From NCBI GenBank assembly GCA_051005735.1, contig JBPCJB010000291.1:1-13727 (forward strand): a stretch of 13,727 nt of DNA, given 5' to 3'. Position 1 is the first letter of the stretch. Each line of letters begins with the position of its first letter. A program made the translations under genes and the position numbers. This DNA is from Gaiellasilicea sp051005735. Its GTDB lineage: Bacteria; Actinomycetota; Thermoleophilia; Gaiellales; Gaiellaceae. The notes under the pieces are model-generated. The model did no database searches, was not told the DNA's origin, and saw only the letters and a program-made list of their open reading frames with translations. Below are positions 1-6,871 of this stretch, one piece after another.

Positions 1-626
1 GAGCGCTCGCCGGGACAACCCTGCCGATCCCACCCCCAGCCGGACAGATCCCGAACTCGCTCGACGCCGTCGCCGACCGCGACTTCGCGCTCGACTATCT
101 CTACGCGGCCGCCGTTCTTTTCGTCCATCTGTCGCGAATCGCGGAGGAGCTCGTGCTCTGGGTGACGACCGAGTTCGGCTTCGCCCGTCTCCCCCGATCG
201 GCGGCGACGGGCTCGTCGATGATGCCGCACAAGCTGAACCCGGACGTCGCCGAGCTCGTCCGCGGCAAGGCCGGCACGGCGATCGGGAGGCTGACCGGCC
301 TGCTCGCGGCGGTGAAGGCGCTCCCGCTCGCCTACGACCGCGACCTCCAGGAGGACAAGCCGCCAGTCTTCGCGGCCCGCAAGGACGTCGCGGGCGCGCT
401 CGGCGCGCTGACCGTTCTGCTCGCAGATCTCGAGTTCGACCGGGAGGCGCTGACAGCGGCCGCGGCGGATCCGCTCCTGCTCGCAACCGATGCGGCCGAG
501 GCGCTCGTCGCCCAGGGAGTCCCCTTCCGCGACGCCTACGAGCAGGTCGCCGCATCCGTGCGCGACGGCAGCTTCGAGCCGGGGACAACGGCGGCCGAGA
601 GCGTCGCCGCCCGACTTCCGACGTAA
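1..626 (+). CDS. argH: Argininosuccinate lyase, C-terminal part (5' end outside window)
   Basis: ArgH cleaves argininosuccinate to arginine and fumarate, the last step of arginine synthesis, in the cytosol. The reading frame is open from base 3 to the TAA at 624-626 and gives 207 residues. The usual length is about 460, so roughly the N-terminal half lies beyond the window. The visible part begins in the conserved region ALAGTTLPI, continues through NSLDAVADRDF and HLSRIAEELVLW, and contains the superfamily signature GSSMMPHKLNPD followed by LPLAYDRDLQEDK. This set is specific to ArgH within the fumarase/aspartase superfamily. The signature reads MPHK rather than the more common MPQK of ArgH, which is unusual but tolerated in the superfamily. 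The first ATG in view is internal and is not the start. The gene converges on hicB with 31 bp between them. Confidence 0.95.
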   Translation, partial: ALAGTTLPIPPPAGQIPNSLDAVADRDFALDYLYAAAVLFVHLSRIAEELVLWVTTEFGFARLPRSAATGSSMMPHKLNPDVAELVRGKAGTAIGRLTGLLAAVKALPLAYDRDLQEDKPPVFAARKDVAGALGALTVLLADLEFDREALTAAAADPLLLATDAAEALVAQGVPFRDAYEQVAASVRDGSFEPGTTAAESVAARLPT

Positions 627-657
627 CGAAATCGTGACCGAGGCACCGTAGGGTCAG

Positions 658-864
658 CTACACGCCGACGAGGACGCGCATCTCATCGATATGTCCGATC
701 GCTACGGCGTTAGCTTCATCGCCGGAAAGATAGAGACCGATCGCCTCGATTACCGCTTCCTTGAGTTCGTCCAGTGTGGCACCGGACGCAAAGCACCCGG
801 GAAGAGCGTCGACCTCGGCCCAGTAGGAACCGTCTTCCTCGTGAACCTGCACGCGATATTCCAT
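658..864 (-). CDS. hicB: HicB-like antitoxin, minimal form
   Basis: The product is a 68-residue protein with the HicB partial RNase H fold: MEYRVQVHEEDGSYWAEVDALPGCFASG followed by a helix containing TLDELKEAVIEAIGLYL. HicB proteins bind and neutralise HicA. The conserved stretch starts exactly at the ATG at 864, so I chose this over longer in-frame starts, which would run into hicA. A GTG codon immediately precedes the ATG. The C-terminus (HIDEMRVLVGV) is short and shows no added helix-turn-helix or ribbon-helix-helix domain. This antitoxin therefore probably does not bind DNA by itself. It lies 52 bp downstream of hicA in the same direction, the usual toxin-first order. No good Shine-Dalgarno sequence precedes it. 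A TATAGT hexamer 7 bp upstream could allow separate, leaderless expression. Confidence 0.85.
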   Translation of the reverse strand: MEYRVQVHEEDGSYWAEVDALPGCFASGATLDELKEAVIEAIGLYLSGDEANAVAIGHIDEMRVLVGV

Positions 865-871
865 CACGCTG

Positions 872-877
872 ACTATA
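872..877 (-). promoter_or_regulatory. Possible -10 element for hicB alone
   Basis: The minus strand reads TATAGT in the gap between hicA and hicB, ending 7 bp before the hicB ATG. A -35 hexamer at the usual spacing is poor (GTGAAG or GGTGAA). Some hicAB loci have a second promoter inside the operon that makes extra antitoxin, so a leaderless hicB transcript is possible. The match is short and could be chance. Confidence 0.25.
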
Positions 878-916
878 CCCCGCGAGGAGGAGACTTCACC
901 CTCCCCCGTTCGAGGA

Positions 917-1114
917 TCAGTCGTCGAGACCTGCCTGCTTGCGGATCGCGGCCGACAGAGCCTTCCCATACGCCTGGCCGCCGTGAAACGGCAACGTGAC
1001 AGGTCGCATGCCGGGCTTCGTCATCTTCACCACGTGCTTGCCTCCGCGCGCAACGACCCACCCGTCGGCCTCCATGAGCTTCCGCGCGGCCGCCTGATTC
1101 AAGAGCTTCGCCAC
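917..1114 (-). CDS. hicA: HicA-like mRNA interferase toxin
   Basis: HicA toxins have a double-stranded-RNA-binding-like fold and cleave mRNA using a conserved histidine. The 65-residue product has the family layout: a helix with KLMEADGWVV, then ARGGKHVVKM with the probable catalytic histidine at residue 27, then RPVTLPFHGG, then a C-terminal helix KALSAAIRKQAGL. I chose the GTG at 1114 because the family's homology begins there and a GAGG lies just upstream. Longer forms run into arginine- and cysteine-rich sequence with no family similarity. The start is 8 nt downstream of the stop of a 40-codon ORF, so translation may be coupled to it. With hicB at 658-864 it forms a type II toxin-antitoxin module. 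Confidence 0.85.
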   Translation of the reverse strand: MAKLLNQAAARKLMEADGWVVARGGKHVVKMTKPGMRPVTLPFHGGQAYGKALSAAIRKQAGLDD

Positions 1115-1122
1115 TGTCCTCG

Positions 1123-1245
1123 CTACTCCGTGGTCATCCGCATCGCTGCCGCAACGCCTCGAGCCGCATCGACGTATGCCTTGACTTGCGACGCCTCCCA
1201 ATGGGTACCGTCACGCAAGAGCGTGATCCACAACGTTGCCAACAC
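1123..1245 (-). CDS. Small unrecognised ORF heading the hicAB operon
   Basis: This is a 40-codon frame with a GTG start at 1245, preceded by a good Shine-Dalgarno sequence (AGGAG, 6-nt spacer). It ends in TAG 8 nt before the hicA start. The product begins VLATLWITLLRDGTHWEASQ and continues KAYVDAARGVAAAMRMTTE. It looks like a hydrophobic strand or helix followed by an amphipathic helix, and its composition is more protein-like than that of the flanking frames. I do not recognise a family. The frame stays open upstream as far as the aminotransferase gene, but that part is low-complexity and not protein-like. It could be a real third gene of the toxin-antitoxin operon, a translated leader that couples to hicA, or the tail of a decayed gene. 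Confidence 0.4.
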   Translation of the reverse strand: MLATLWITLLRDGTHWEASQVKAYVDAARGVAAAMRMTTE

Positions 1246-1256
1246 ATCGGACTCCT

Positions 1257-1288
1257 GAGTTCCGTCGACCGAGGCGTCGACGGAACTC
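1257..1288 (-). repeat. Perfect 32-bp palindrome/hairpin upstream of the hicAB operon
   Basis: Two 13-bp arms, GAGTTCCGTCGAC and GTCGACGGAACTC, are exact reverse complements separated by the 6-nt loop CGAGGC. On the minus strand the hairpin abuts the AGGAG Shine-Dalgarno sequence of the 40-codon ORF. There is no T-tract after it on either strand, so a classical intrinsic terminator is unlikely. Its position fits an operator or a 5'-UTR structure controlling access to the ribosome-binding site of the toxin-antitoxin operon. Confidence 0.6.
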
Positions 1289-1357
1289 GTGGGTGCCGAG
1301 GATGATCCACCCGTTCCAGGAACGACTTCCGCGGGAACAAGCCGATTCGCACCACGG

Positions 1358-1388
1358 CGAAAGAAACCGGCCTGCTCGGCCGACCGGT
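1358..1388 (-). terminator. Candidate intrinsic terminator of the polyamine operon
   Basis: On the minus strand, about 60 nt after the aminotransferase stop, a GC-rich stem-loop is followed by TTTCTTTC. Two alternative stems exist: CGGCC-GAGCA-GGCCG, or the outer pair ACCGG...CCGGT. The T-rich tail is interrupted by one C. The position at the 3' end of a long co-directional gene series supports a terminator role. Confidence 0.5.
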
Positions 1389-1448
1389 GAAAAACTTGTC
1401 TTGCTGTCCCGGTCTGCTTCGGACTCCCAACCGGCCGATCTCTATCCG

Positions 1449-2891
1449 TCAGAGCCCGACCCGCTTCCCCGCCTCGGCGAGCACGTCGCCGAGGATGCCG
1501 GTCAGCTCGTCGAACTCGGCTTGGCCGGCGACGAGCGGCGGCGAGATCTGGATCACCGGGTCGCCCCGGTCGTCGGCCCGGCAGATCAGGCCGCGGCGGA
1601 AGAGCTCGCCTGAGAGGAAGCCGCGCAGGAGGTTCTCGCCCTCCTCCTGAGAGAAGCCTTCACGCGTTTCCTTGTCCTTGACGAGCTCGAGCGCGTAGAA
1701 GTAGCCGGCGCCGCGCACGTCGCCGACGATCGGCAGGTCGAGCAGTGTCTCGAGCGTGGCGCGAAAGGCGCCCTCGTTGCCGAGCACCCGCTCCATGATC
1801 TCCTCGCGCTTCATGATCTCGATGTTCTTGAGCGCGATCGCCGCCATGACCGGATGGCCGCCGAAGGTGATCCCGTGCGAGAACATCGACGCATCCGCGA
1901 GGAACGGCTCCATCACTCGATCGGTCGTGACGACCGCGCCGATCGCCGCATACGAGGAGGAGAGCCCCTTGGCACAGCAGACGATGTCCGGCCGGATGTC
2001 GTAGCGCTCCGAGGCGAACCAGTGGCCGACCCGGCCGAAGCCGGTGATCACCTCGTCGGCCGAGAGCAGGATGTCGTAGCGGTCGCAGAGCTCGCGCACG
2101 CCGCGCCAGTAGCCGGCCGGCGGGAGAAACGCGCCGCCTGCGTTCTGGACGGGCTCCATGTGGACGAGGCAGATCGTCTCGGGCCCCATCGCGAGGATCG
2201 TGTTCTCGAGATCGTCGAGCAGGAAGGCGGTGAACTGCTCCTCGGTCTCCTCGACCGACCGGTGGTACCGGTTCGTGTTGCGGACGTGGCGGACCTCGGG
2301 CACGAGCGGCTCGAAGGTCTCCTTCAGCGCGGGGATCCCGTTGATCGAGAGGGCGCCCATCGTCGTCCCGTGGTAGGCGACCTGGCGCGCGATCGCCTTG
2401 TACTTGCGGGGCTGCGGCGTCCCGACGCGCTCGTCGCGGCGCGTCTCCTCGGCCGGAACCTGCTTGCCGCCGCGCGCGAGGAAGTACTGGCGCGCGAGCT
2501 TCCACGCCGACTCGACGGCCTCCGAGCCGCCGGAGACGAAGAACACACGGTTCAGATCCCCGGGGGCCAGCGAGGCGATCTCCGTGGCGAGCTCGATCGC
2601 GCGCGGGTGCGCGTACGACCAGTTCGTGTAGAACGGCAGCTCGCGCATCTGCTCGAGCGCGGCCCGACCGATCTCCTCGCCGAAGCCGTAGCCGAGGTTG
2701 ACGGAGAAGAGGCCGGCGAGCGCGTCGAGGTAACGGTTGCCGTTCGAGTCCTCGAGGTAGCAGCCGTCGCCGCGGACGATGATCGGCACCTCGGCCTGCT
2801 CATAGCCACCCATGCGGGTGAAGTGCATCCAGAGGTGGTCCTTGGCGAGCTGCTGAAGGTCGTGCGTGGCGGCGGTGGCGGACTCGGTCAT
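1449..2891 (-). CDS. Class III aminotransferase, probably putrescine aminotransferase (SpuC-like)
   Basis: This is a PLP-dependent fold-type I, class III aminotransferase of 480 residues. Visible motifs are SGGSEAVESAWKLARQYF (residues 120-137), YHGTTMGALS (173-182, with the aromatic residue that stacks on PLP), DEVITGFGRVG (279-289) and CCAKGLSSSY (305-314). Lys308 is the likely PLP lysine. In SpuC-type enzymes the amino group of putrescine is passed to pyruvate, giving 4-aminobutanal. The substrate here is inferred from the neighbours: the gene is last in an operon with a polyamine ABC transporter and an aminobutyraldehyde dehydrogenase. Its ATG overlaps the potC stop by 4 nt, so translation is probably coupled. 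Residues about 143-160 are a charged insert (VPAEETRRDERVG core) in a loop that I recall being shorter in relatives. Beta-alanine:pyruvate or other omega-aminotransferases are alternatives. Confidence 0.88.
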   Translation of the reverse strand: MTESATAATHDLQQLAKDHLWMHFTRMGGYEQAEVPIIVRGDGCYLEDSNGNRYLDALAGLFSVNLGYGFGEEIGRAALEQMRELPFYTNWSYAHPRAIELATEIASLAPGDLNRVFFVSGGSEAVESAWKLARQYFLARGGKQVPAEETRRDERVGTPQPRKYKAIARQVAYHGTTMGALSINGIPALKETFEPLVPEVRHVRNTNRYHRSVEETEEQFTAFLLDDLENTILAMGPETICLVHMEPVQNAGGAFLPPAGYWRGVRELCDRYDILLSADEVITGFGRVGHWFASERYDIRPDIVCCAKGLSSSYAAIGAVVTTDRVMEPFLADASMFSHGITFGGHPVMAAIALKNIEIMKREEIMERVLGNEGAFRATLETLLDLPIVGDVRGAGYFYALELVKDKETREGFSQEEGENLLRGFLSGELFRRGLICRADDRGDPVIQISPPLVAGQAEFDELTGILGDVLAEAGKRVGL

Positions 2892-3682
2892 GCGGCTCCC
2901 TTCGAGCTACGGCGGTTCTGGTAGAGGACGTTCGCGAGCATCAGCCCGGCAGCGGCGAGGAAGATGATCGTGCCCATCACGTTTACCTGAGGCGGCGCCC
3001 CCACGCGGGCGGCGCCGTAGACGTAGAGCGGGAACGTGATCGTCGAGCCGGAGTTGAAGTTGGTGATCACGAAGTCGTCGATCGAGAGCGCGAACGCGAG
3101 CAGCGCGCCGGCCAGGATTCCGGGCGCGATCAGCGGCAGCGTCACCCGGGTGAACGTCGTCCACCCGTTCGCGCCGAGGTCCATCGCCGCTTCCTCGAGG
3201 TGCCGGTCGAAGCCGACGAGCCGCGCGCGCACCGTGACTACGACGAAGGAGACGTTGAACATGATGTGCGCGAGCACGATCGTCCAGAAGCCCGTCGAGA
3301 CGCCGAGGTTGAGGAAAAGCGTCAGGAGCGAGGCGCCGAGGACGACCTCGGGTGTCGTCAGCGGCAGGAAGATGAAGAGGTTCGTCGAGCCCCGCCCTCG
3401 AAACGCGTAGCGGACGAGCGCGAGCGCGATCGGCGTGCCGAGGATCGTCGCGGCGAGCGAGGAGAGAAGGGCGATCTCGACGCTGGCGCGCATCGCCTCG
3501 CCGAGGCCGGGAACCGCGAGCGGGTTCAGCCAGTGGTCGAGCGTGAACCCCTCCCAGGTGTAGTTGAAGCGCCCGACCGGATCGTTGAACGAGAAGAGGA
3601 CGACGACTGCGATCGGCAGGAGCAGGTAGACGAGCGCCAGGCCGGCGAAGCCAGTCAGCGCATGGCGCCGGACGAAGGTCAT
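2888..3682 (-). CDS. potC: Polyamine ABC transporter permease PotC-like
   Basis: A 264-residue inner-membrane permease with about six hydrophobic segments, beginning with one at residues 11-31 (GFAGLALVYLLLPIAVVVLF). The cytoplasmic EAA loop is at about 163-183 (EEAAMDLGANGW followed by RVTLP), the site that docks on the ATPase. The N-terminal sequence with LFSFNDP and the later FALSIDDFVITNF are typical of the PotC/YdcV group of spermidine/putrescine permeases. It would form the membrane channel with PotB. Its ATG overlaps the potB stop (ATGA), and its own stop overlaps the aminotransferase start in the same way. The operon context supports putrescine/spermidine uptake. Length is normal for the family. 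Confidence 0.92.
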   Translation of the reverse strand: MTFVRRHALTGFAGLALVYLLLPIAVVVLFSFNDPVGRFNYTWEGFTLDHWLNPLAVPGLGEAMRASVEIALLSSLAATILGTPIALALVRYAFRGRGSTNLFIFLPLTTPEVVLGASLLTLFLNLGVSTGFWTIVLAHIMFNVSFVVVTVRARLVGFDRHLEEAAMDLGANGWTTFTRVTLPLIAPGILAGALLAFALSIDDFVITNFNSGSTITFPLYVYGAARVGAPPQVNVMGTIIFLAAAGLMLANVLYQNRRSSKGAA

Positions 3683-4536
3683 GCCCCCAGCCGCTCCGTT
3701 CCGAGCGCGCGGGTGTAGGCGAGCACGGCAACGAGGATCGCCGTCATCAAGACGAACGAGAGCGCGGCCGCCTGGCCGTAGTCGGTGATCACGAGGAACT
3801 TCGACTGGATCACGTTCCCGATCATCGACTGGCGCGGCGTTCCGAGGAGCTCCGCGTTGATGAAGTCACCGGCGGCCGGGATGAACGTGAGCAGCGTGCC
3901 CGCGAAGATCCCGGGCAGCGAGAGCGGCAGCGTCACGCGGAGGAACGCCTGCACCTTGCTCGCGTAGAGATCCTCGGCCGCCTCGATCAGCCGCCCGTCG
4001 AGCTGCTCGAGCGAGGCGTAGAGCGGCAGCGCCATGAAGGGGAGGAAGTTGTAGGTGATCCCGGCGACGACGGCGGCTCCCGTCGCAAGCAGCCGGCTGC
4101 CGTCCTCGACGACGCCGATCGCGGTGAGCGCGTCCAGCACGAGCCCGTCGTCGGAGAGGATCGTCTGCCAGGCGAGCGTTCGGATCAGATAGGTGACGAA
4201 GAACGGCGCGATCACGAGCAGGAGCAGGAGGTTCTTCCAGCGGCCGCCCCGGAACGCGATCCAGTACGCGAGCGGGTAGCTGATCAGGAGCGCCAGCACC
4301 GTGGCGATTCCGGCGTAGAGCAGCGAGCGGACGAACTGCTCCTGGTAGGCCGAGATCGCGTCGCTGTAGTTCGACCAGGCCCAGGTGAACGTGTAGCCGA
4401 CGTCCACCGACCCCTCCTGGAGCGACGTGTGCGCCAGGTAGTAGGTCGGGACGACGAAGAAGAGGGCGAGGAACGCGAGCCCGGGCGCGAGCAGGAGGTA
4501 CGGGACGAGCCACTTGTGCCGGTGCATGAGTGTCAT
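3679..4536 (-). CDS. potB: Polyamine ABC transporter permease PotB-like
   Basis: A 285-residue permease partner of PotC. Hydrophobic segments start at residues 10-30 (LVPYLLLAPGLAFLALFFVV). The EAA loop is at about 185-204 (EAAEDLYASKVQAFLRVTLP). The segment TFIPAAGDFINAELLG is typical of PotB. I place the start at the ATG at 4536, which gives the normal short N-terminus before the first membrane segment. A GTG at 4599 would add 21 residues (MYPYTSVYSCHGS...) unlike the family. No strong Shine-Dalgarno sequence precedes the 4536 ATG. A 22-codon frame starting at ATG 4601 ends in a TGA that overlaps this ATG as ATGA, so initiation might be coupled to it. Confidence 0.9.
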   Translation of the reverse strand: MTLMHRHKWLVPYLLLAPGLAFLALFFVVPTYYLAHTSLQEGSVDVGYTFTWAWSNYSDAISAYQEQFVRSLLYAGIATVLALLISYPLAYWIAFRGGRWKNLLLLLVIAPFFVTYLIRTLAWQTILSDDGLVLDALTAIGVVEDGSRLLATGAAVVAGITYNFLPFMALPLYASLEQLDGRLIEAAEDLYASKVQAFLRVTLPLSLPGIFAGTLLTFIPAAGDFINAELLGTPRQSMIGNVIQSKFLVITDYGQAAALSFVLMTAILVAVLAYTRALGTERLGA

Positions 4537-4583
4537 CTGGACAGATCCGACAGGGCCTCGAGAGCCGTGGCACGAATAGACGG

Positions 4584-4601
4584 ATGTGTAGGGGTACACA
4601 T
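4584..4601 (-). repeat. Stem-loop in the potD-potB intercistronic gap
   Basis: Perfect 7-bp arms ATGTGTA and TACACAT flank a 4-nt loop, all within the only long gap (101 bp) inside the otherwise overlapping transporter genes. The flanks carry imperfect direct copies of GGATGTNTAGG (near 4582, 4606 and 4617). A stem-loop just after a binding-protein gene often protects the upstream mRNA so that the lipoprotein is made in excess over the permeases. An operator is also possible because the palindrome is AT-rich compared with its surroundings. Confidence 0.55.
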
Positions 4602-4637
4602 GTGGAGATGTAGGTGGATGTCTGTGCGGCGGCCCGG

Positions 4638-5810
4638 CTAGGCGCCGATGACCTTCTGGAACGCGCTCTTGTACTCCTTGTTGTCGGCCGCCTCGGCGTC
4701 GAAGATCTTCACCTTCGCGAGCGTGGCCTCGTCCGGGAAGATCAGGTTGTTGTCGGCGAGCTCGGCGTCGAGCGAGCGGATCGCCTCCTCCGCGCCGTCG
4801 ACCGGGCAGATGTAGTTGACGTACGCCTCGATCTGCGCGGCGACCTTCGGGTCATAGACGTAGTTCATGAAGGTCGAGGCGGTGAAGACGTCTCCGCCCT
4901 TCGGGATCAGCATGTTGTCGGTCCAGATCATCCCGCCGGCTTCGGGGATGACGAACTCGAGCTTCGGGTTGTCGAGCTTCAGCTGCACCATGTCGCCGGA
5001 CCAGGCCGTGCAGGCCCAGACGTCGCCCTTCGCGAGGAGCGGCGCGTAGTCGTTCCCCGTGAACTGGCGGATCTGCCCCGAGTCGACAGCCTTCTGAAGC
5101 CGCGCGATTCCCTTCTCGAATGCGGCCTTCTCGACCTTGCTCGGGTCTGCGCCGTCGAGGCGGAGCAGGAGGCCCATCGTGTCGGGCATCTCGGTCAGGA
5201 ACGAGACCTTGCCCTTCAGCTTCGGATCCTCGAGGAGCTGCTGGACGGAGGTGATCTCACCCCCGACTCGATCCGGGTCGTAGCCGATCCCGGTCAGGCC
5301 GGACTGCCACGGCAGCGAGTAGCTGCGGTCGGGATCCCAGCCCGGGCTCTCGAGAGCCGAGACGAGGTTGTCGGCGTTCGGGATCGCCTTTCGATCGAGC
5401 TTCTCGACGTAGCCGAGCCGCACCATCCGCGCGGCCATCCAGTCGGTGAGCACGGTGAGGTCGCGGCCGATCGACTTGCCCTGCCGTAGCGCGGCCTGGT
5501 TCTTGCCGAACCACTCGTCGTTATCGTTGACGTCCTCGATGTACTCGACGGCCACGCCCGTATCGGCCGTGAACTGCTCGAGCGTCGGCCGCTTCTTCGT
5601 CTTCTCGTCGATGTCGATGTAGAGCGACCAGTTCGAGAACGTCAGCCTGTCCGCGAGGGTCGTGTCGGCGGGCGTCTGCGCGACCGTCGTCGCCGCGCCT
5701 TCGATTCCGCTGCCGCCGCCGCAGGCGGCGAGAAAGCCGGGAACGGTGAGGACGGCCCCTCCGAGCGCGGCGCGCTCGAGCAGCTCTTTCCGGGTCAGTG
5801 CACGAGTCAT
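4638..5810 (-). CDS. potD: Polyamine-binding lipoprotein PotD-like
   Basis: This is the extracytoplasmic solute-binding protein of the polyamine ABC transporter, 390 residues. The N-terminus MTRALTRKELLERAALGG leads into a hydrophobic stretch and the lipobox LAAC, giving lipid-modified Cys30. The RK pair in TRKELL resembles a relaxed twin-arginine motif, so Tat export is possible. The mature protein opens LTFSNWSLYIDIDE and continues with the PotD/PotF fold (spermidine/putrescine-binding), including IGYDPDRV, LAKGDVWACTAWSGDM and MLIPKGG. The start at ATG 5810 has a strong Shine-Dalgarno sequence (AGGAG, 5-nt spacer) and overlaps the potA stop as ATGA. The longer in-frame form upstream would bury the signal peptide. 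Putrescine versus spermidine preference cannot be read from the sequence. Confidence 0.92.
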   Translation of the reverse strand: MTRALTRKELLERAALGGAVLTVPGFLAACGGGSGIEGAATTVAQTPADTTLADRLTFSNWSLYIDIDEKTKKRPTLEQFTADTGVAVEYIEDVNDNDEWFGKNQAALRQGKSIGRDLTVLTDWMAARMVRLGYVEKLDRKAIPNADNLVSALESPGWDPDRSYSLPWQSGLTGIGYDPDRVGGEITSVQQLLEDPKLKGKVSFLTEMPDTMGLLLRLDGADPSKVEKAAFEKGIARLQKAVDSGQIRQFTGNDYAPLLAKGDVWACTAWSGDMVQLKLDNPKLEFVIPEAGGMIWTDNMLIPKGGDVFTASTFMNYVYDPKVAAQIEAYVNYICPVDGAEEAIRSLDAELADNNLIFPDEATLAKVKIFDAEAADNKEYKSAFQKVIGA

Positions 5811-6871
5811 GGGTTCTCCTCCGCAGGTGCGTCGATGACGAACGTGGACTCGGGCTCCCACCCGAGCGTGACACGGGCGCCCGCCACGACCGGCGAGCCG
5901 CCCGCGGCGGTGTTCTGGGCAAAGACGGTGATCCGACCGGCCGCGGTGTCGACGAGCGCCTGTGTGGCGACGCCCGTGTACGCGGTTTCGGCGATCGTCC
6001 CGGCGAGCGTGTTCGCGCCGACTCCGTCGAGCCGGATCTTCTCGGGACGGATTCCCGCGGCGACACGCCCCGAGCGGCCGTTCGGCCCGACCACGATCTC
6101 GGTGCCGTCGTCGAGCCGCAGGCGGCCGGCGGAGGTGACCGTGGCCGCGAGCAGGTTCGAGACGCCGAGAAAACCGGCGACGAACGCCGTCTGTGGCCGC
6201 TCGTAGATCTCGATCGGCGCCCCGAGCTGCTCGACGCGGCCGTTGTTCATGACCGCGATCGTGTCGGCCATCGTCATCGCCTCCTCCTGGTCGTGCGTGA
6301 CGTGGACGAAGGTGATCCCGAGGTCGTGCTGCAACGCTTTCAGCTCGAGCTGGAGCGTCTTGCGGAGCTTGAGGTCGAGCGCGCCGAGCGGCTCGTCCAG
6401 GAGGAGGACCTGCGGTCCGTTGACGAGGGCGCGCGCAAGCGCAACCCGCTGCTGCTGGCCGCCCGAGATCTGACGCGGCTTGCGCGACCCGTATCCCTCG
6501 AGCCCGACGCGGCGAAGGATCTCCGTCACCCGGCCGTTCAGCTCCGCTCGCTTGACTCCCTTGCGGCGCAGGCCGAACGCGACGTTCTCGAAGACGCTGA
6601 GGTGCGGAAAGAGGGCGTAGCTCTGGAAGACCGTGTTGACGTCGCGCTTGTGCGGGGGGAGCCCGACCACGTCGCGATCGCCCAGGTAGATCGCGCCCTC
6701 GGTCGGCTGCTCGAAGCCGCCGACCATCCGCAACGTCGTCGTCTTGCCGCAGCCGGACGGGCCGAGCAGGGCGAAGAACGAGCCGGACGGGATCTCCAGC
6801 GAGATCCCGTCCACCGCCACGACGTCGTCGAAGCGCTTGACGACGGCGTCCAGCCGCACGTCCGAGCTCAA
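5807..6871 (-). CDS. potA: Polyamine ABC transporter ATPase PotA-like
   Basis: A 354-residue ATP-binding subunit that powers PotBC. It has Walker A GPSGCGKT (37-44), Q-loop Gln83 in FQSYALFPHL, signature ISGGQQQR (135-142), Walker B LLLDEP (156-161), D-loop GALD, and switch His193 in VTHDQEEAM. A C-terminal TOBE-type domain follows (SNLLAATV... AAGIRPEKIRL... LGWEPESTFVI), usual for PotA/CUT1-type ATPases. The start is a TTG at 6871 that overlaps the dehydrogenase stop as TTGA. No strong Shine-Dalgarno sequence precedes it, so it probably depends on translational coupling. All nucleotide-binding residues are intact. PotA-, FbpC- and UgpC-like ATPases are similar, and the surrounding potDBC genes decide the name. 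Confidence 0.93.
   Translation of the reverse strand: MSSDVRLDAVVKRFDDVVAVDGISLEIPSGSFFALLGPSGCGKTTTLRMVGGFEQPTEGAIYLGDRDVVGLPPHKRDVNTVFQSYALFPHLSVFENVAFGLRRKGVKRAELNGRVTEILRRVGLEGYGSRKPRQISGGQQQRVALARALVNGPQVLLLDEPLGALDLKLRKTLQLELKALQHDLGITFVHVTHDQEEAMTMADTIAVMNNGRVEQLGAPIEIYERPQTAFVAGFLGVSNLLAATVTSAGRLRLDDGTEIVVGPNGRSGRVAAGIRPEKIRLDGVGANTLAGTIAETAYTGVATQALVDTAAGRITVFAQNTAAGGSPVVAGARVTLGWEPESTFVIDAPAEENP

Noticed and set aside
1..626. Adenylosuccinate lyase, suggested by the MPHK motif
   Set aside because: The motifs NSLDAVADRDF, AEELVLW and LPLAYDRDLQEDK are those of argininosuccinate lyase. MPHK alone is shared across the superfamily.
1257..1288. Intrinsic terminator of the polyamine operon
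   Set aside because: The stem is perfect but no T-tract follows on either strand. A better candidate with a T-rich tail lies at 1358-1388, closer to the operon end.
1115..1448. Remnant of a transposase or insertion sequence
   Set aside because: The palindrome prompted a search for terminal repeats and transposase fragments. I saw no second copy, no target duplication and no transposase-like peptide.
1660..2924. Long open frames opposite to and overlapping the aminotransferase gene on both strands
   Set aside because: They are rich in Arg, Ala and Pro and match no family. The 480-residue aminotransferase frame with all catalytic motifs explains the region; high GC keeps other frames open.
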